Position numbers and translations under genes: made by a program. A stretch of 64,000 nt of DNA from Protonemura montana (taxonomy: Eukaryota > Arthropoda > Insecta > Plecoptera > Nemouridae): contig OX387610.1 in the NCBI GenBank assembly GCA_947568835.1, positions 6,287,501 to 6,351,500 of the forward strand, read 5' to 3'. The notes below the pieces were generated by a model. That model ran no database searches, had not been told where the DNA came from, and saw only the letters and a program-made list of their open reading frames with translations. This document shows positions 45,786-56,970 of the stretch, in pieces; position 1 is the stretch's first letter; each line of letters begins with the position of its first letter.

Positions 45786-47569
45786 TCAGTGTCCTCCTTG
45801 ATCTTTGAAAAGCTCCTCGATCTTGGCGTTAAATGGGTTCTCTTTGCCGAGAGCTTCCGGATACTTTTCTAGCAGGTCATTCCATAGTGCCTCTGCCATC
45901 AGCGGCTGTGCGAGCTGAAAATATCCCGCTTGATTACATTAGCAAAGCATTCAGTTTCTAGTAAGAAGATAGTAGGGGATCCCTTATCCCACCCTGCAAA
46001 GATGGAATCTGTGAGCCTGAATAGCTCAGTTAGTAGAGCACCCGACTGGCAACTGGGACGTCGCGTGTTCGTATCCCGGTTTGGTCGCACATTTCACCTG
46101 TCTAGCTTCATTTCTAATAATATTTAAAGTTTTACTTATTTGAATCTGCTGAAACATGCATCCATCTCTTCTTTACACCAAGTTCTGGACCAATCAACGA
46201 CAACTCTATCAACAATTAAGACTTAAGGCCATACAAATTTGATATTTAATTAGCCCATGCAACATTTATGTAATTTTTGCATGCAGACAGTTTTGCATTA
46301 GCGCTGGAACTTTAAAATTATAATCCTAATGGTACAAATGACAACTGATTAATGACGTTTGGTTTTCTCACCTGACTCGGATGCAAACTGTCAATTGGAT
46401 CGATCAACTTCCAGACCGGCTTTCCCTGACTGGCCCAGCCGTTAAAAACCTTCTCCATTGGGTTGCGCAAGTAGCCGATTTTGAATGACGAGAAGCTCTC
46501 CGTCACCGAGATAGTATAAAGCATATCGCTTAGCTTGCGAGCTCGCTGTAAGTCATCCATCATCAGAACAATGCAAGTACAAATGAAAGTGTAAAAAATG
46601 AAAGTACAGCCTAGTCGGGAGAAGCTAATGGACAGTGCTGCTCAAAAATACACAAAGCATGAGCAACAGTCATTTTCACATAATTATCAACCTTGAGGAT
46701 AAAATAAAGACAACAATTTAGGTAGGCAAAGAGGTGGCCTCAGAAAAAAGGAGCTGTTGTAAGCAGTTTCATAAGTCTTCTATCATAGATTTGATCTCTC
46801 GTAAGGTTCTTCTAGCTAGTTTATAATTCTATGATTCACTCATAGAGCTGCTCTTGGCAAGATCTTGGGTTGAGTGTACTTCGATCACAGGATCACCGAT
46901 GTTAAACAAAACTGAGCTGGGTCAAGTATTGTATGGGAGACCACCGAATGTTTTGGCATGTTGAAAACACCGGTCCTCGTGAGATCATGGAAGTTAACCA
47001 ACAATGCGCTGGGTCAGGTATTGGATGGGTGACCATCATACACATGACCAATTCTGTAAGGAGGGATGAAAGTAAGTACAACAACTTTACTCGCCTTGCT
47101 TATCAACCTCTCAATAGCATGGATTTGTGGAGGAATCCTTTATTTGTGTCCTTTGGAAGGGATCTTGAACCAGTGGTCCTCATGGTGCACTTTGACACGA
47201 TTAGGCTACAGAATGGCACTGGGTTTCCCTCCTGCCTTCTGGGCTAGGTTAGGGTCATCATTATCATCATCTGCTAATTTCAACCTATATATCAATCAAT
47301 TTATAACTTGAACCTCAGCCTGAGACATTGCTTAGTCTCTAAAATAAATAAAATGAAAAATACTTGACTATGTAAAGAATAGACACTGACTTAATTGATT
47401 TGACGTCAAAAAAGTCTTCTTGTAGGGCGACTGTAATCGTGGTAACTTACGGAAGTGGTGATTTTCCTCAGTGTAGAGTTGCTGGTCATCCAGCCAGCAC
47501 ACGGTCCGATCTCCATGCATGTAAACCAATCGTACACGTCTCGGTATCGAACGTTCTGGTGCAGCTCTC
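45786..47569 (-). CDS. AOAH: AOAH last three exons, with catalytic Asp-His and C-terminus
   Basis: Exon 47451-47569 reads ELHQNVRYRDVYDWFTCMEI then GPCAGWMTSNSTLRKITTS. Exon 46372-46545 gives RARKLSDMLYTISVTESFSS and ends WKLIDPIDSLHPSQ, whose DSLH is block V with the catalytic Asp and His. The terminal exon 45786-45914 gives LAQPLMAEALWNDLLEKYPE then ALGKENPFNAKIEELFKDQG and GH before TGA. The C-terminal GKENPFN...DQGGH is essentially the human sequence. A tRNA-like relic (46014-46087) lies in the last intron and a SINE (46884-47275) in the one before. Confidence 0.93.
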
Positions 47570-50500
47570 CTGGAAATTGTGGTAGAAACTCTTTCAGTTT
47601 TGGAGGATATTGCAAAGAGACGCCGGTGGCAGTGGTTAATGAAAAGCAGCTGAAGCAGTAGAATACGCTACTGGCAATTTAAAAAAAAAATGTATTTAGA
47701 GAAAATGAAATGGGATACAGATCTGCAAACTTCAGAAGTGATTTAGTTACACGCTTAACAGAATTTTGGTTATGGAGCATGAGAACATTTCATTGTCAAG
47801 AAAACTATTTGACCAAGTTTGCTGATAAAGTGAAGCAATCAAGAAAGGGTATCCCAAAATTGACAAGAAAATTGGATTATGATGCGATTACTCGGTCTAA
47901 CAGTGAGTCAGCTGGTTGGCTGACATACAATTAAAGCAGCCATTTTATAAAAACTTATCAATAAAAACTGATAAAAAATAGGAAAAATGAGAAAGAGCTG
48001 AGTAGGTAATTTTAAAATGAATTTATTTTAGATTTTCTAAGTTTTGATAAATTAATGAAGTTACAAAAAGGTCTAGTTTGGTTCTTTTGTTACGGAATTT
48101 CAAGTCAGTCGCGATTTTACCCTAAAACTAGCAGAACCCGATGCCTAACGGCACCTTAAGATTTTGAGGGATTGTGCATTTTGGTTTTAATGTAAAGCCT
48201 CTAATGGGACCACAACCAAAAGTACCCCATTTATTTTATTTGAAATTTGCCGCTTATTTCACTTGGGGTCACTGCATTGTGGAAACTCTGTGAATTCCAA
48301 AGTGACCACGATGACAATTTCGAAAACAAACGAAGTTGGCTGTCAAAAGATTTCCGTGTATGATTTCTTGAAATATTTTTTAGAGAGTGAAACTTGTGAA
48401 ATACCTTTTAGAATCTGGGCTTACCAATCTTGCTAGCCAAGACACCAACAATATATCAGTTTTGTCATTTATTTCCCTTCAGTTTTAGAGATATTGAAAA
48501 GAATTTGACATTGACGTTGACATTGACATTGACGTTTTAATATCCTGAATGCACTGCCGCAAAGATAAGTTGAAGAATTCGTTCACCCTGCAGTGGTCAA
48601 AAAACCAAACAAATGAATGCATCTGTCACTCTTTTTGCAAAATCATTTCTATTTCACGTAAAACGAACTTAATTAACAGCAGAACCCGCTACCTACGGCC
48701 GCGTAAGATTTTGAGAAAGTGGGCATTTTGGTTTAAACGGGACCACAACCAAAAGTACCATGCAATACCAAAAGTACCCCCATTTATTTGATTTCAAATT
48801 TGCCGCTTCTGTCACTCGGGGTCACTGCATTGTGGAAACTCTGTGAATTCCAAAGTGACTACGATGACAATTTCGAAAACAAACGACGTTGGCTGTCAAA
48901 AGATTTTCGTGAAATATTTCTTAGGGAGTGAAACTTGTGAAATACCCTTTACATCTCCACCAGATCTTACTAAAAACATGTTTAATGAACGGATAAGCAC
49001 CTAAAATTGACAAAATGTAAGTTTCTTCGGTTATTAAGTTGTTTGACATTGTTTGAGAACTGTCAAAACCTTTCCTTGCCAGCCAGTTTTAAATAAAATT
49101 CATTATGAAAATCCCATCAAATCAGCGTAGAAATGTCGCGTTGGGTCGTGCTCTGAAGTCATGTAAAATTCAAAATTATCTCCAGCAATGTTTGACCGGT
49201 TTCTTAAAAGTATTTGACGTTCTAATCCCGTTTGACGTTTAAATATCCTGAATGCACTGCCTCAAAGATAAGTTTAAGAATTCGTTCACCCTGCAGTGGT
49301 CAAAAAACTAAACTAAAGATGATAACTAAATATGATATGAATATGATATGATATAAATAAATATAAATATGATATAATAAATAACTAAATATGATAACTA
49401 AACCCGATGCCTAACGGCACCTTAAGATTTTGAGGGATTGTGCATTTTGGTTTTAATGTAAAGCCTCTAATGGGACCACAACCAAAAGTACCCCCGTTTA
49501 TTTTGTTTGAAATTTGCCGCTTATGTCACTGGGGGTCACTGCATTGTGGAAACTCTGTGAATTCCAAAGTGACCACGATGACAATTTCGAAAACAAACGA
49601 AGTTGGCTGTCAAAAGATTGCCGTGAAATATTTCCTAGAGAGTGAAACTTGTGAAATACCTTTTACATCTCCACCAGATCTGACTAAAAACCTGTTAAAT
49701 GAACGGATAAGCACTTAAAATTGACAAAATGTAAGTCTCTTTGGTAATTAAGTTGTTTGACATTGTATGAGAACTGTCAAAACCTTTCCTTGCCAGCCAG
49801 TTTTAAATAAAATGCATTATGTCAATCCCATCAAAACACCGTAGAAATGTCGCGTTGGGTTGTGCTCTGAATTCATGTAATATTTATAATTATTCCCAGC
49901 AATGTTTGACCGGTTTCTTAAAAGTATTTGACGTTCTTATCCCGTTTGACGTTTCAATGTCCTGAATGCACTGCCGCAAAGATAAGTTTAAGAATTCGTT
50001 CACCCTGCAGTGGTCAAAAAACCAAACAAATGAATGCATCTGTCAAACTTTTTGCAAAATTATTTCTATTTCACTTAAAACGAACGTAAATAACAGCGTT
50101 TGTGCTCAATTTCTTCAATAACTTTCATAGGCATGCATGAAGAGTATTACCAAACTGCTGCAGGTCATTTAAAGGCAAGTTTTGAATGAAATAAAAATCG
50201 AACTGTGAGACATGGCTCCAATTTTCCTAGGCAGGAAATTTCAAACACAATTATCAATATTTCACCAAAAAAACGCTTTCAAATCACCCTCAAAGTGTCA
50301 CAATAGTGTGAAGATTTTAATTTTGAACAATTATAACCCAATTCCACACGTTTTTTACCAAATTTCGCAATTTAAATCAACATGTACAGAAAAATGTTAC
50401 CCCAGCTGGTCAGCTGGTCGGTCGCCAGATACAAACTAAAAAGTTGAACATCGCAAATTTAAAGCTTTTATATAAGGTTAATACCATAGAACTCCATAGA

Positions 50501-53500
50501 ATACCATAGAATACCATGGAACTCCATAGAATACCATAGAATACCATACAATATCATAGAATACCAAACAATATCATAGAATACCATAGAACTCCATAGA
50601 ATACCATAGAATACCATAGAATACCATAGAATACCATAGAATACCATAGAATACCATAGAATACCATAGAATACCATAAAATACCATAGAATACCAAACT
50701 ATATCATAGAATACCATAGAACACCATAGAATACCAAACAATACCATAAAATACCATAAAATACCATAGAATACCAAACTATATCATAGAATACCAAACA
50801 ATATCATAGAATACCAAACAATACCATAGAATACCATATAACTCTAAATAATACCATATAATACCATACAAAATCATAAAATACCAAACAATATCATAGA
50901 ATACCATAGAACTCCATAGAATACCATAGAATACCTTGGAATACCATAGTTTACCATAGAATACCATAGAATACTATAGAATACCATAGAATACCATAGA
51001 ATACCATAGAATATCATAGAATACCATAGAATACCATAGAATACCATAGAATAACATAGACTACCATGTAACACCATAAAGTACTATATACAATATTAAA
51101 CACTTCCATAGAAAACCGTATTAAACTTAGATTGCTTATTTGGATTAGATTTGATAAAACTGCACTCTGTCATTAATGACGTTTTGAATTTAAATACCTG
51201 TTGAATAATCACGGCATCCTCGAAAATAAAATAAGTATCCACGGCGTCCTGATTCGATGAAAGATATCTGTCAAATGTTTATCTTTGATCTGTCAATGTC
51301 ACTTTAAATCTAGTTTTGGCAAAATTATCAATAAAAAACTAATCAAGTGTGTTTTGTTTGTTTAAAAACCCTATTTAATGTGTAAAAGACCTGCAAAGAA
51401 AGTTAGGATTGTTATTGATTTACATATTTGTCACAAATATCATTGATGGCTTGGAATCAACTGTGTGATCTTGTCTAGGCTGGGGATGGAGAAAAATCGT
51501 CGTATTTTAAGAAATTTCTTGTCTTTCGTATACTATTTACAATAAATATCTTTAAATATGTTTACAAAAGATTCCAATAGTTGTGTTAATAGATTGTTTA
51601 ACTTTCCAAACCTTTTTGACGTGTAAATAACCTCCACAAGAATGCCACGGGCTTGTCAAGTGGCTATTTTTCATCTTGCTAGCCAAGACACCAACAATAT
51701 TTTTGATACTTTACTATAATAATGCTCTTTAAAATCACCGTGAAAAAGACGTAGTTGGATTAAATCCTGAATAAAGAACCAAAATAAGCCAATTTCACAC
51801 GTTTTTCCTTCAGTTCTAGAGATTTTGAAAAGAATTTGACATTGACGTTGACATTGACATTGACGTTTGAATATCCTGAATGCACTGCCGCAAAGATAAG
51901 TTTAAGAATTCGTTCACCCTGCAGTGGTCAAAAAACCAAACAAATGAATGCATCTGTCAAACTTTTTGCAAAATTATTTCTATTTCACTTAAAACGAACG
52001 TAAATAACAGCGTTTGTGCTCAATTTCTTCAATAACTTTCATAGGCATGCATGAAGAGTATTACCAAACTGCTGCAGGTCATTTAAAGGCAAGTTTTGAA
52101 TGAAATAAAAATCGAACTGTGAGACATGGCTCCAATTTTCCTAGGCAGGAAATTTCAAACACAATTATCAATATTTCACCAAAAAAACGCTTTCAAATCA
52201 CCCTCAAAGTGTCACAATAGGATAGAGATTTGAATTTTGAACAAATATAACCCAATTGCACACGTTTTTAACCAAATTTTGCAATTTAAAACGACATGTA
52301 CAGAAAAATGTTACCCCAGCTGGTCAGCTGGTCAGCTGGTCAGATACAAACTAAAAAGTTGAACATCGCAATTTAAAGCTTTTATATAAGGTTAATAATT
52401 AAGTACTACAGGTCACCAAACTTCAGAAAAACAGTTTCTTTCAATTCAAAACCCATTTACAAAATTAAATTTAGAATTCACATTCCCTGTAACCAAGTTC
52501 TCACCCAACGGATGCACCCTGTCAGCCATGGTGGGATAGATCCGTCCGCCGTCCACCAACCCGATGAGGATGACATGGCTTCCGTCAGGCAGGGCGTCGT
52601 CAAGGTAATGCAGAACAGACAATACGTTCTTGCGGAACTGCTCAGGGGTAGTCATGTAGCCCAGTGTCTCCTTATACCTAATTATCACGAATCGAGATCA
52701 ACACAAATGGAAACAACCACTTAAGAGTTGGCAAATGGTTTTCACTCTAGTTCCAACATAGATTTGAAGAAAATGAATTAGCTATGTTATTTTTAGGTAA
52801 GAACCGCCAACGACCGATACACAAGCCATCTTGCCTTTTAGCTCGTATGGGTGAATGTCACTAGAAGGCTGTGAAGGCATTTTTTTTTATGTTTCTTTTC
52901 CTGAAAATACCACGAGTGAAAAGAAATTTAATTTTAGCTGGAAAGATACATCTGAGTAGGCTACATAGAGAACCACAAGTAATTCCAGAAAGTGCCACTT
53001 AAAACCCATTGGTGAGTAAAGGGTCACACAATACATTAACTGCAAAAGGTAGATTGCAGAAAATAATCATATATATGCTCGTTTTGAGCTCCCCGCACCT
53101 TCTGCCCGACCGTGCACTTAGATGCACATGCACTGGCTTGTCATAGGCGCTACAGTTGGAGAATGTGACGCAATGACGGCATCGATACAAAGGCACTGGT
53201 GACATAGCCGGAGAATGTATCTCGATTCTATCTTTTCCAAGCTGAAAAGTAAAAGAACATGCTGTCTGCCTCTTTGATGAGAGTCTTCCTTACGGGTTGC
53301 AAACGTCGTTCCCGAATGATGCATACAGCGTCAACGCTGGCTTGTCTAGCGTCTTATTGCGCGCTGCGTTGCGGATGTAGTCTACGAGGTCGAAGCTGCT
53401 CGCGCCGTTGCGCGACAAGTTTTGATAGTCGCGGTGATTGCAGCGGTTTCGTGCACGTAACCGTAAGTAGACCGAGTCGGTGTTGCCCTGCGGAAAGTTT

Positions 53501-56500
53501 TACGAGGTTGGTTAGCTAAGTTTTAGTCTTCAATTTTTAACGAACAAGTTTTCAAAATGATGCTGTTTTGTGCAACTACGTTGAATTACAAACTTTGAAC
53601 AATAATTTAATAATTAAATTAACTTTTATTAATCATGAATTACTTGTTAGCTACAACTTGACAATCATACGACGTAGCCATAAATTACATGTGACGATAT
53701 TGTATGCAAAATAAACATTTTAGAAAGTAGAGTAGGAAAGCTGGCCAACTAGTATGATTATAAGTTATAACAATCCTCTTAAGGACAATTGCGATTTCCA
53801 ATATTTCTTTACTATTACTACGCTACTTGAGCTAAGCATCAAATCCTCGGAAACGATTTAGCGCAGCAGTTTCCATGCTAATTAACTGAGCTCCAATTTA
53901 ACTTTCGGTCGACAAAGTTGTTATACTGTCCAGGTTGAAAAAACTATCAACAAACTCGGTTTTTTAATGCTAAGTAAACAACTCATTTTCTCGACGTTTT
54001 TGCAACCTATACCTGTTACAACTGCTTTTTTCCTTGATGAAGTTAAAGCCCACGCAGCAGTCGATGCAGAATATCTGTTCGATGCCTGATAATCTTGATG
54101 TAAATATGCATGAGTAAGCTCCACAGAGCTACAAAAAAATTTGAATGAAATGCATAGATTTGGTCCAAAACCTGCCACTAAAACAAGGCCCCTAGAAAAA
54201 TGTCCATACCTGGGCCCTAACTTATAATAAGGATTTTTATAATAGAGATTATTAGATAAGACATATATGTTTTGTTTGACTGCTACAGATGACAATGAAA
54301 ACACATTGAAAAATTTACTGAACAGCTAATAAGATAAAAATATAAAATACAAAAACTTCCCAGTCTGTCACTGCTAAAGATTATACGCCAAACCGTTCGG
54401 TGGTCAACCATCCAGTGCAGTGTCGCATTGCAGTGTCGCTTAGCTTTGGTGATCCCACAAGAACCGGTGTTTCCAACACACCAAACCGTTCTGTATAATC
54501 GTTTGCCGAAATAGCCGTTCGCACTGCTACAGACCATTCTGACTGGATTGCATTGTTTTCAACGTTGGTCGACTTGCCTGGATGAGAAGGGGCTCCGTTG
54601 TGTTCTCAAAGCCAGTGGCAAAGCCGAGCTGTGGCCAGTCAAGTTCGTCCAGCAAGTGCTGCGTATAGTTGTGAAGTACCTCCTGACAAAAAGCAGCAAT
54701 TCAATCAACTACCTAGCACCTACAAGTTTACTTATCAGTCGTTTAGTAAACATTAGCCACACAAGAAAAAAAAAAAACAAAGTAAGCCACGTGGAACTGT
54801 TGTAAGTGATACAAGAGTTCAATATCACTATGAAGGTTTCTTAAGATTGTATAAATCCCCCCCCCCCCCCCCCCCCCTCGCCTTTACCAAGATCTCAATT
54901 ACCTGGATAGGGGTTGCCATAGAAAGACTTTGAAGTCAAGACTACCATCTTTTGAGTTCTTTTAACAGTTTTCATCAGAATTTTTGTGGTTTTTGTAGTT
55001 TTTACTGCTTTAATGGTAAAAATTTGTTGGAAACGTGTTTCAAAAACTTTAAAATTAGCATTGATTGATTGATTGATTGATGTCCTTTATTGGCTTAGAA
55101 TAAAAAGAAAAAACATTTACAAGCCACGAATCCCGTTAGGGATCGTCAAGGGGCATCACAGATTTACCTGTTGCCAACATTGGATTGTATGACTTCAATT
55201 TTGACACACTGGCTGGATCCTATGCTCTATCCAGGTTATTTGAGATCAGCTGGCTGGATCCTATGCTCTATCCAGGTTATTTGAGATCAGCTGGCTGGAT
55301 CCTATGCTCTATTCAGGTTACTTAAAATAAGCTGGCTGGATTCTATGCTCTATCCAGGTTATTTGAAATCAGCTGGCTGGATCCTATGCTCTATCCTGGT
55401 TATTTGAAATAAGCTGGCTGGATCCTATGCACTATCCGGGTTATTTGAGATCAGCTGACTGGATCCTGTGCTCTATCCAGGTTATTCGAGATCAGCTGGC
55501 TGGATCCTATGCTCTATCTAGGTTATTTGAAATAAGCTGGCTGGATCCTATGCCCTATCCAGGTTATTTGATATCAGTGCCCTCCCCCCCCCCCCCCCCC
55601 TTCACAGGTATATATATATCGATGATATCGATGATATCAATGTGAACTCACCTTTTTTTTCATGACTACACCACTGGGCAAGATATGACATTAACAAACA
55701 TGGCATGCTATAACTGGGTGTAGACTCCTTTAATGTAACTCCTATAACTAGGCAATATACATGAATGAAGTGGTTTACGAGATATCAAATTCCAACCATC
55801 TACGGATGTTGATCAGCTCACCTCAGAGACAAGCCGCGGATTCATCCAGGCCTCCGGGAAGTGGAAGTGAGCACCGACCGAGTCCCCGACGTAGATGAGA
55901 CCGCGGCCGCCATCCCCACACAGTGAAGACTCGTAGGGAGTACCTGGGATAATAATAATAAAATATTTTTATTATTGCATGAATAGTTATCAACACATGC
56001 AAGGGTCACATTCAAATTAGAAATATGAACAGTCTACCTCCTGCCCTAACATCACATTTTACTATTCCATGCAACCGCTCCAATAACTAGGACTACACAG
56101 CTGATTTCTTGTCCTCTAGTCGGTAATTTTTTTTTTACTCCTTCTTTGGATTTTTTGCAGGGGTGTGCAGTCAGGGTAAGCTCAGGGGTCAGGGTATGCA
56201 GCGCACACCCACTCAAAGGTAACCGAAGGTGTTTCCAAAAAAAAGCCAGAGAATGGAATTCAACTAAGCAAGGTTTAGTTAGTCAATTTTGCAAACAGTT
56301 TACAAATGACATGTACAAAATTTTATTCGAGCTAAGGGGATCGCTTTTAGAGTTTAAAAAAATTCAAAAACTGGGATTGTAAAAATGGGAGCATACCCAC
56401 GTCCTCATCCCACTGCACGCTACTGGTCCATGGGATTTGATGAATAGACAGTCTTCGACAAATTTTTCCTAAGAACAGGTTTAAATTTCTATGTGAAGCC

Positions 56501-56970
56501 CAATTGTTTTCCTATGTTTGGAAGCTTGAATTAGTTGGGTATGTATCAGTTACTTTCTTTGTTGGGTATTAGTTGGGTAGGGTGAAAGCTTGACTGACAT
56601 GACATCCCGTAACAAAAGAATCAACAACACGACTAGGCTACCCAAAATAGGTATTGTAAAAAAATAGTCAAACAAGCAACACACTCAAAAACTCACCTCA
56701 AACTCACAGAAGTATTGCACTCTATTATGATCACGATTTAAGATTGAAAATTCTTTAACATTTAAACACAAAACGTTATCTAGATCACAAGACTATGTAC
56801 CCGTATTTACTCCTACCGCATTCAACACTAAACGTACCGCTTTGTGGTTCGCGGCCGTAAACGCCGTTGCAGTTGACGTCAGCGTCGGTGTCTTGAGAGC
56901 GGCGTCCAGGGTACGCCAGCCTGTCGAAGTCACGGCAATCGCGGCCACGCCAGTTTGAGCCGCGGGCAGA
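45786..56970 (-). CDS. AOAH: Acyloxyacyl hydrolase (AOAH), C-terminal catalytic part, 8 exons
   Basis: AOAH is a secreted or lysosomal GDSL/SGNH lipase that removes secondary acyl chains from bacterial lipopolysaccharide. Exons are 56838-56970, 55822-55943, 54578-54682, 53294-53487, 52505-52677, 47451-47569, 46372-46545 and 45786-45914, all in consistent phase, giving about 383 residues. Segments nearly identical to human AOAH include NWRGRDC, CNHRDYQN, GNDVC, GSHVILIGLVDG and the end LGKENPFNAKIEELF with DQGGH. All SGNH catalytic blocks are present. The human enzyme is about 575 residues, so the signal peptide, the saposin domain and part of the linker (about 170 residues) are missing upstream of 56970. 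No stop or frameshift is seen in the exons found. Confidence 0.93.
46014..46087 (+). tRNA. tRNA-like relic, possible SINE head or pseudogene (anticodon loop reads GGC)
   Basis: The D arm TAGCTCAGTTAGTAGAGCA and anticodon loop CTGGCAA (U33 and GGC, formally Ala) are good. The T arm (GTGTTCGTATCCCGG) and acceptor stem (GCCTGAA with TTTGGTC) have mismatches, and the B box is GTTCGTATCC rather than GTTCGANTCC. I judge it a tRNA pseudogene or the head of an unrelated short SINE. It lies in the last AOAH intron, antisense to the gene. Confidence 0.5.
46884..47275 (+). mobile_element. SINE copy with two tandem 5S-like heads
   Basis: Plus strand. A first 5S-like module (GATCACCGATGTTAAACAAA then GTCAAGTATTGTATGGGAGA) ends near 46942. 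It is followed by TTTTGGCATGTTGAAAACAC and a second module (GAGATCATGGAAGTTAACCA then GTCAGGTATTGGATGGGTGA). The usual body and tail come after, with TTTGTGGAGGAATCC and GGGCTAGGTTAGG. The doubled head is not seen in the other copies. It lies in the AOAH intron 46546-47450. Confidence 0.7.
48129..49704 (+). repeat. Three copies of a 290-300 bp repeat module in the AOAH intron
   Basis: Copies at about 48129-48415, 48677-48955 and 49402-49704 share AACCCGATGCCTAACGGCAC, TGGGACCACAACCAAAAGTA, GTCACTGCATTGTGGAAACT, AAGTGACCACGATGACAATT and GTTGGCTGTCAAAAGAT. Spacing is 548 and 725 bp. The second and third copies also share the following 330 bp, including TTTACATCTCCACCAGATCT and CGTAGAAATGTCGCGTTGGG, so whole multi-module units were duplicated. 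No ORF of note spans them. Confidence 0.8.
49925..50482 (+). repeat. Long repeat copy A, ending at the 10-bp array
   Basis: From AATGTCCTGAATGCACTGCC through CATGGCTCCAATTTTCCTAG and CAGCTGGTCAGCTGGTCGG to TTATATAAGGTTAATA this is nearly identical to 51862-52396. It stops exactly where the ATACCATAGA array begins. The shared part is about 530 bp with few mismatches, so the duplication is fairly young. Confidence 0.85.
50481..51085. repeat. 605-bp array of a 10-bp unit (ATACCATAGA)
   Basis: About 60 copies of ATACCATAGA with common variants AACTCCATAGA, ATATCATAGA and ATACCAAACA. The central part is the most uniform. The minus strand reads as long Met-Val-Phe-Tyr-Gly-Ile-Leu-Trp repeats in several frames, which is an artefact of the period. 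It starts directly at the end of a dispersed repeat copy (see 49925-50482). It lies in the AOAH intron 47570-52504. Confidence 0.92.
51672..52396 (+). repeat. Long repeat copy B, on the other side of the array
   Basis: Carries TTGCTAGCCAAGACACCAAC and the 6-bp-period stretch GACATTGACGTTGACATTGA, both shared with 48424-48540. The same 530-bp segment as copy A follows, ending TTATATAAGGTTAATA before unique sequence. Copies A and B are in the same orientation and bracket the 10-bp array and about 600 bp of other sequence. Confidence 0.85.
52505..54682 (-). CDS. AOAH: AOAH middle exons, with a GC-AG intron and the Gly/Asn blocks
   Basis: Exon 54578-54682 reads EVLHNYTQHLLDELDWPQLG then FATGFENTTEPLLIQ. 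It ends CAG|GCAAGT, a non-canonical GC donor, and splices in phase 0 to exon 53294-53487 (GNTDSVYLRLRARNRCNHRD onward). That exon contains the oxyanion-hole Asn block YASFGNDVC. Exon 52505-52677 gives YKETLGYMTTPEQFRKNVLS, then LPDGSHVILIGLVDGGRIYP and RVHPLG. Human AOAH has GSHVILYGLPDG and RYHPLG here. The frame across the GC intron is preserved exactly and the family alignment is continuous. Confidence 0.92.
54381..54497 (-). repeat. Solo 5S-like head of the SINE family
   Basis: On the minus strand this reads ACGGTTTGGTGTGTTGGAAA, ACCGGTTCTTGTGGGATCAC, AAAGCTAAGCGACACTGCAA and GGATGGTTGACCACCGAACG. AAGCTAAGC is exactly the 5S rRNA A-box core. No SINE body follows, so this is either a severely truncated copy or a 5S-derived relic. 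A short internal duplication (GCGACACTGCAATGCGACAC) is visible. Confidence 0.6.
54857..54877. repeat. C21 homopolymer; similar runs at 34780-34794 (C15) and 55584-55600 (C17)
   Basis: Three long C runs on the plus strand, besides the G34 run at 2836. The 55584 run follows the 41-bp minisatellite array. The 34780 run is in LRP1 intron 1. Run lengths are as given in the sequence and may be affected by base-calling. Confidence 0.85.
55208..55580 (+). repeat. Second array of the same 41-bp minisatellite, about 9 units
   Basis: Same unit and same strand as the array at 35.8-36.2 kb: ACTGGCTGGATCCTATGCTC, TATCCAGGTTATTTGAGATC. Variants include TGAAATAAG for TGAGATCAG and ATGCACTATCCGGG. The array ends four bases before a 17-base C run. 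It is in the AOAH intron 54683-55821, 19 kb from the first array. Confidence 0.9.
55822..56970 (-). CDS. AOAH: AOAH exons with calcium-binding loop and catalytic Ser
   Basis: Exon 56838-56970 encodes SARGSNWRGRDCRDFDRLAY followed by PGRRSQDTDADVNCNGVYG. The Asp/Asn-rich loop corresponds to the calcium-binding segment of human AOAH. Exon 55822-55943 encodes YESSLCGDGGRGLIYVGDSV followed by GAHFHFPEAW. The GDSxGAHFH block contains the nucleophilic Ser. The intron between them (55944-56837) has no named feature. The first of these exons begins with a good acceptor (TTCTCCAG) in phase 0, so at least one more upstream exon is expected. Confidence 0.92.

Noticed and set aside
46014-46087. A working tRNA-Ala(GGC) gene
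   Set aside because: The acceptor and T stems have mismatches and the B box is off-consensus. Eukaryotic tRNA-Ala normally has AGC, CGC or UGC anticodons, not GGC.
50468-51077. Long minus-strand reading frames of Met-Val-Phe-Tyr-Gly-Ile-Leu-Trp type
   Set aside because: They are produced by the 10-bp ATACCATAGA array, which has few stops in any frame. No start context, splice signal or family similarity.
48129-52396. CRISPR-like array (regular repeats with spacers)
   Set aside because: Repeat modules are hundreds of bases long with irregular spacing, and the short-period array has no spacers; this is eukaryotic intron sequence.
54381-54497. A genuine 5S rRNA gene
   Set aside because: Only the internal half resembles 5S; the 5' and 3' stem-forming ends are absent, and the same head occurs attached to SINE bodies.
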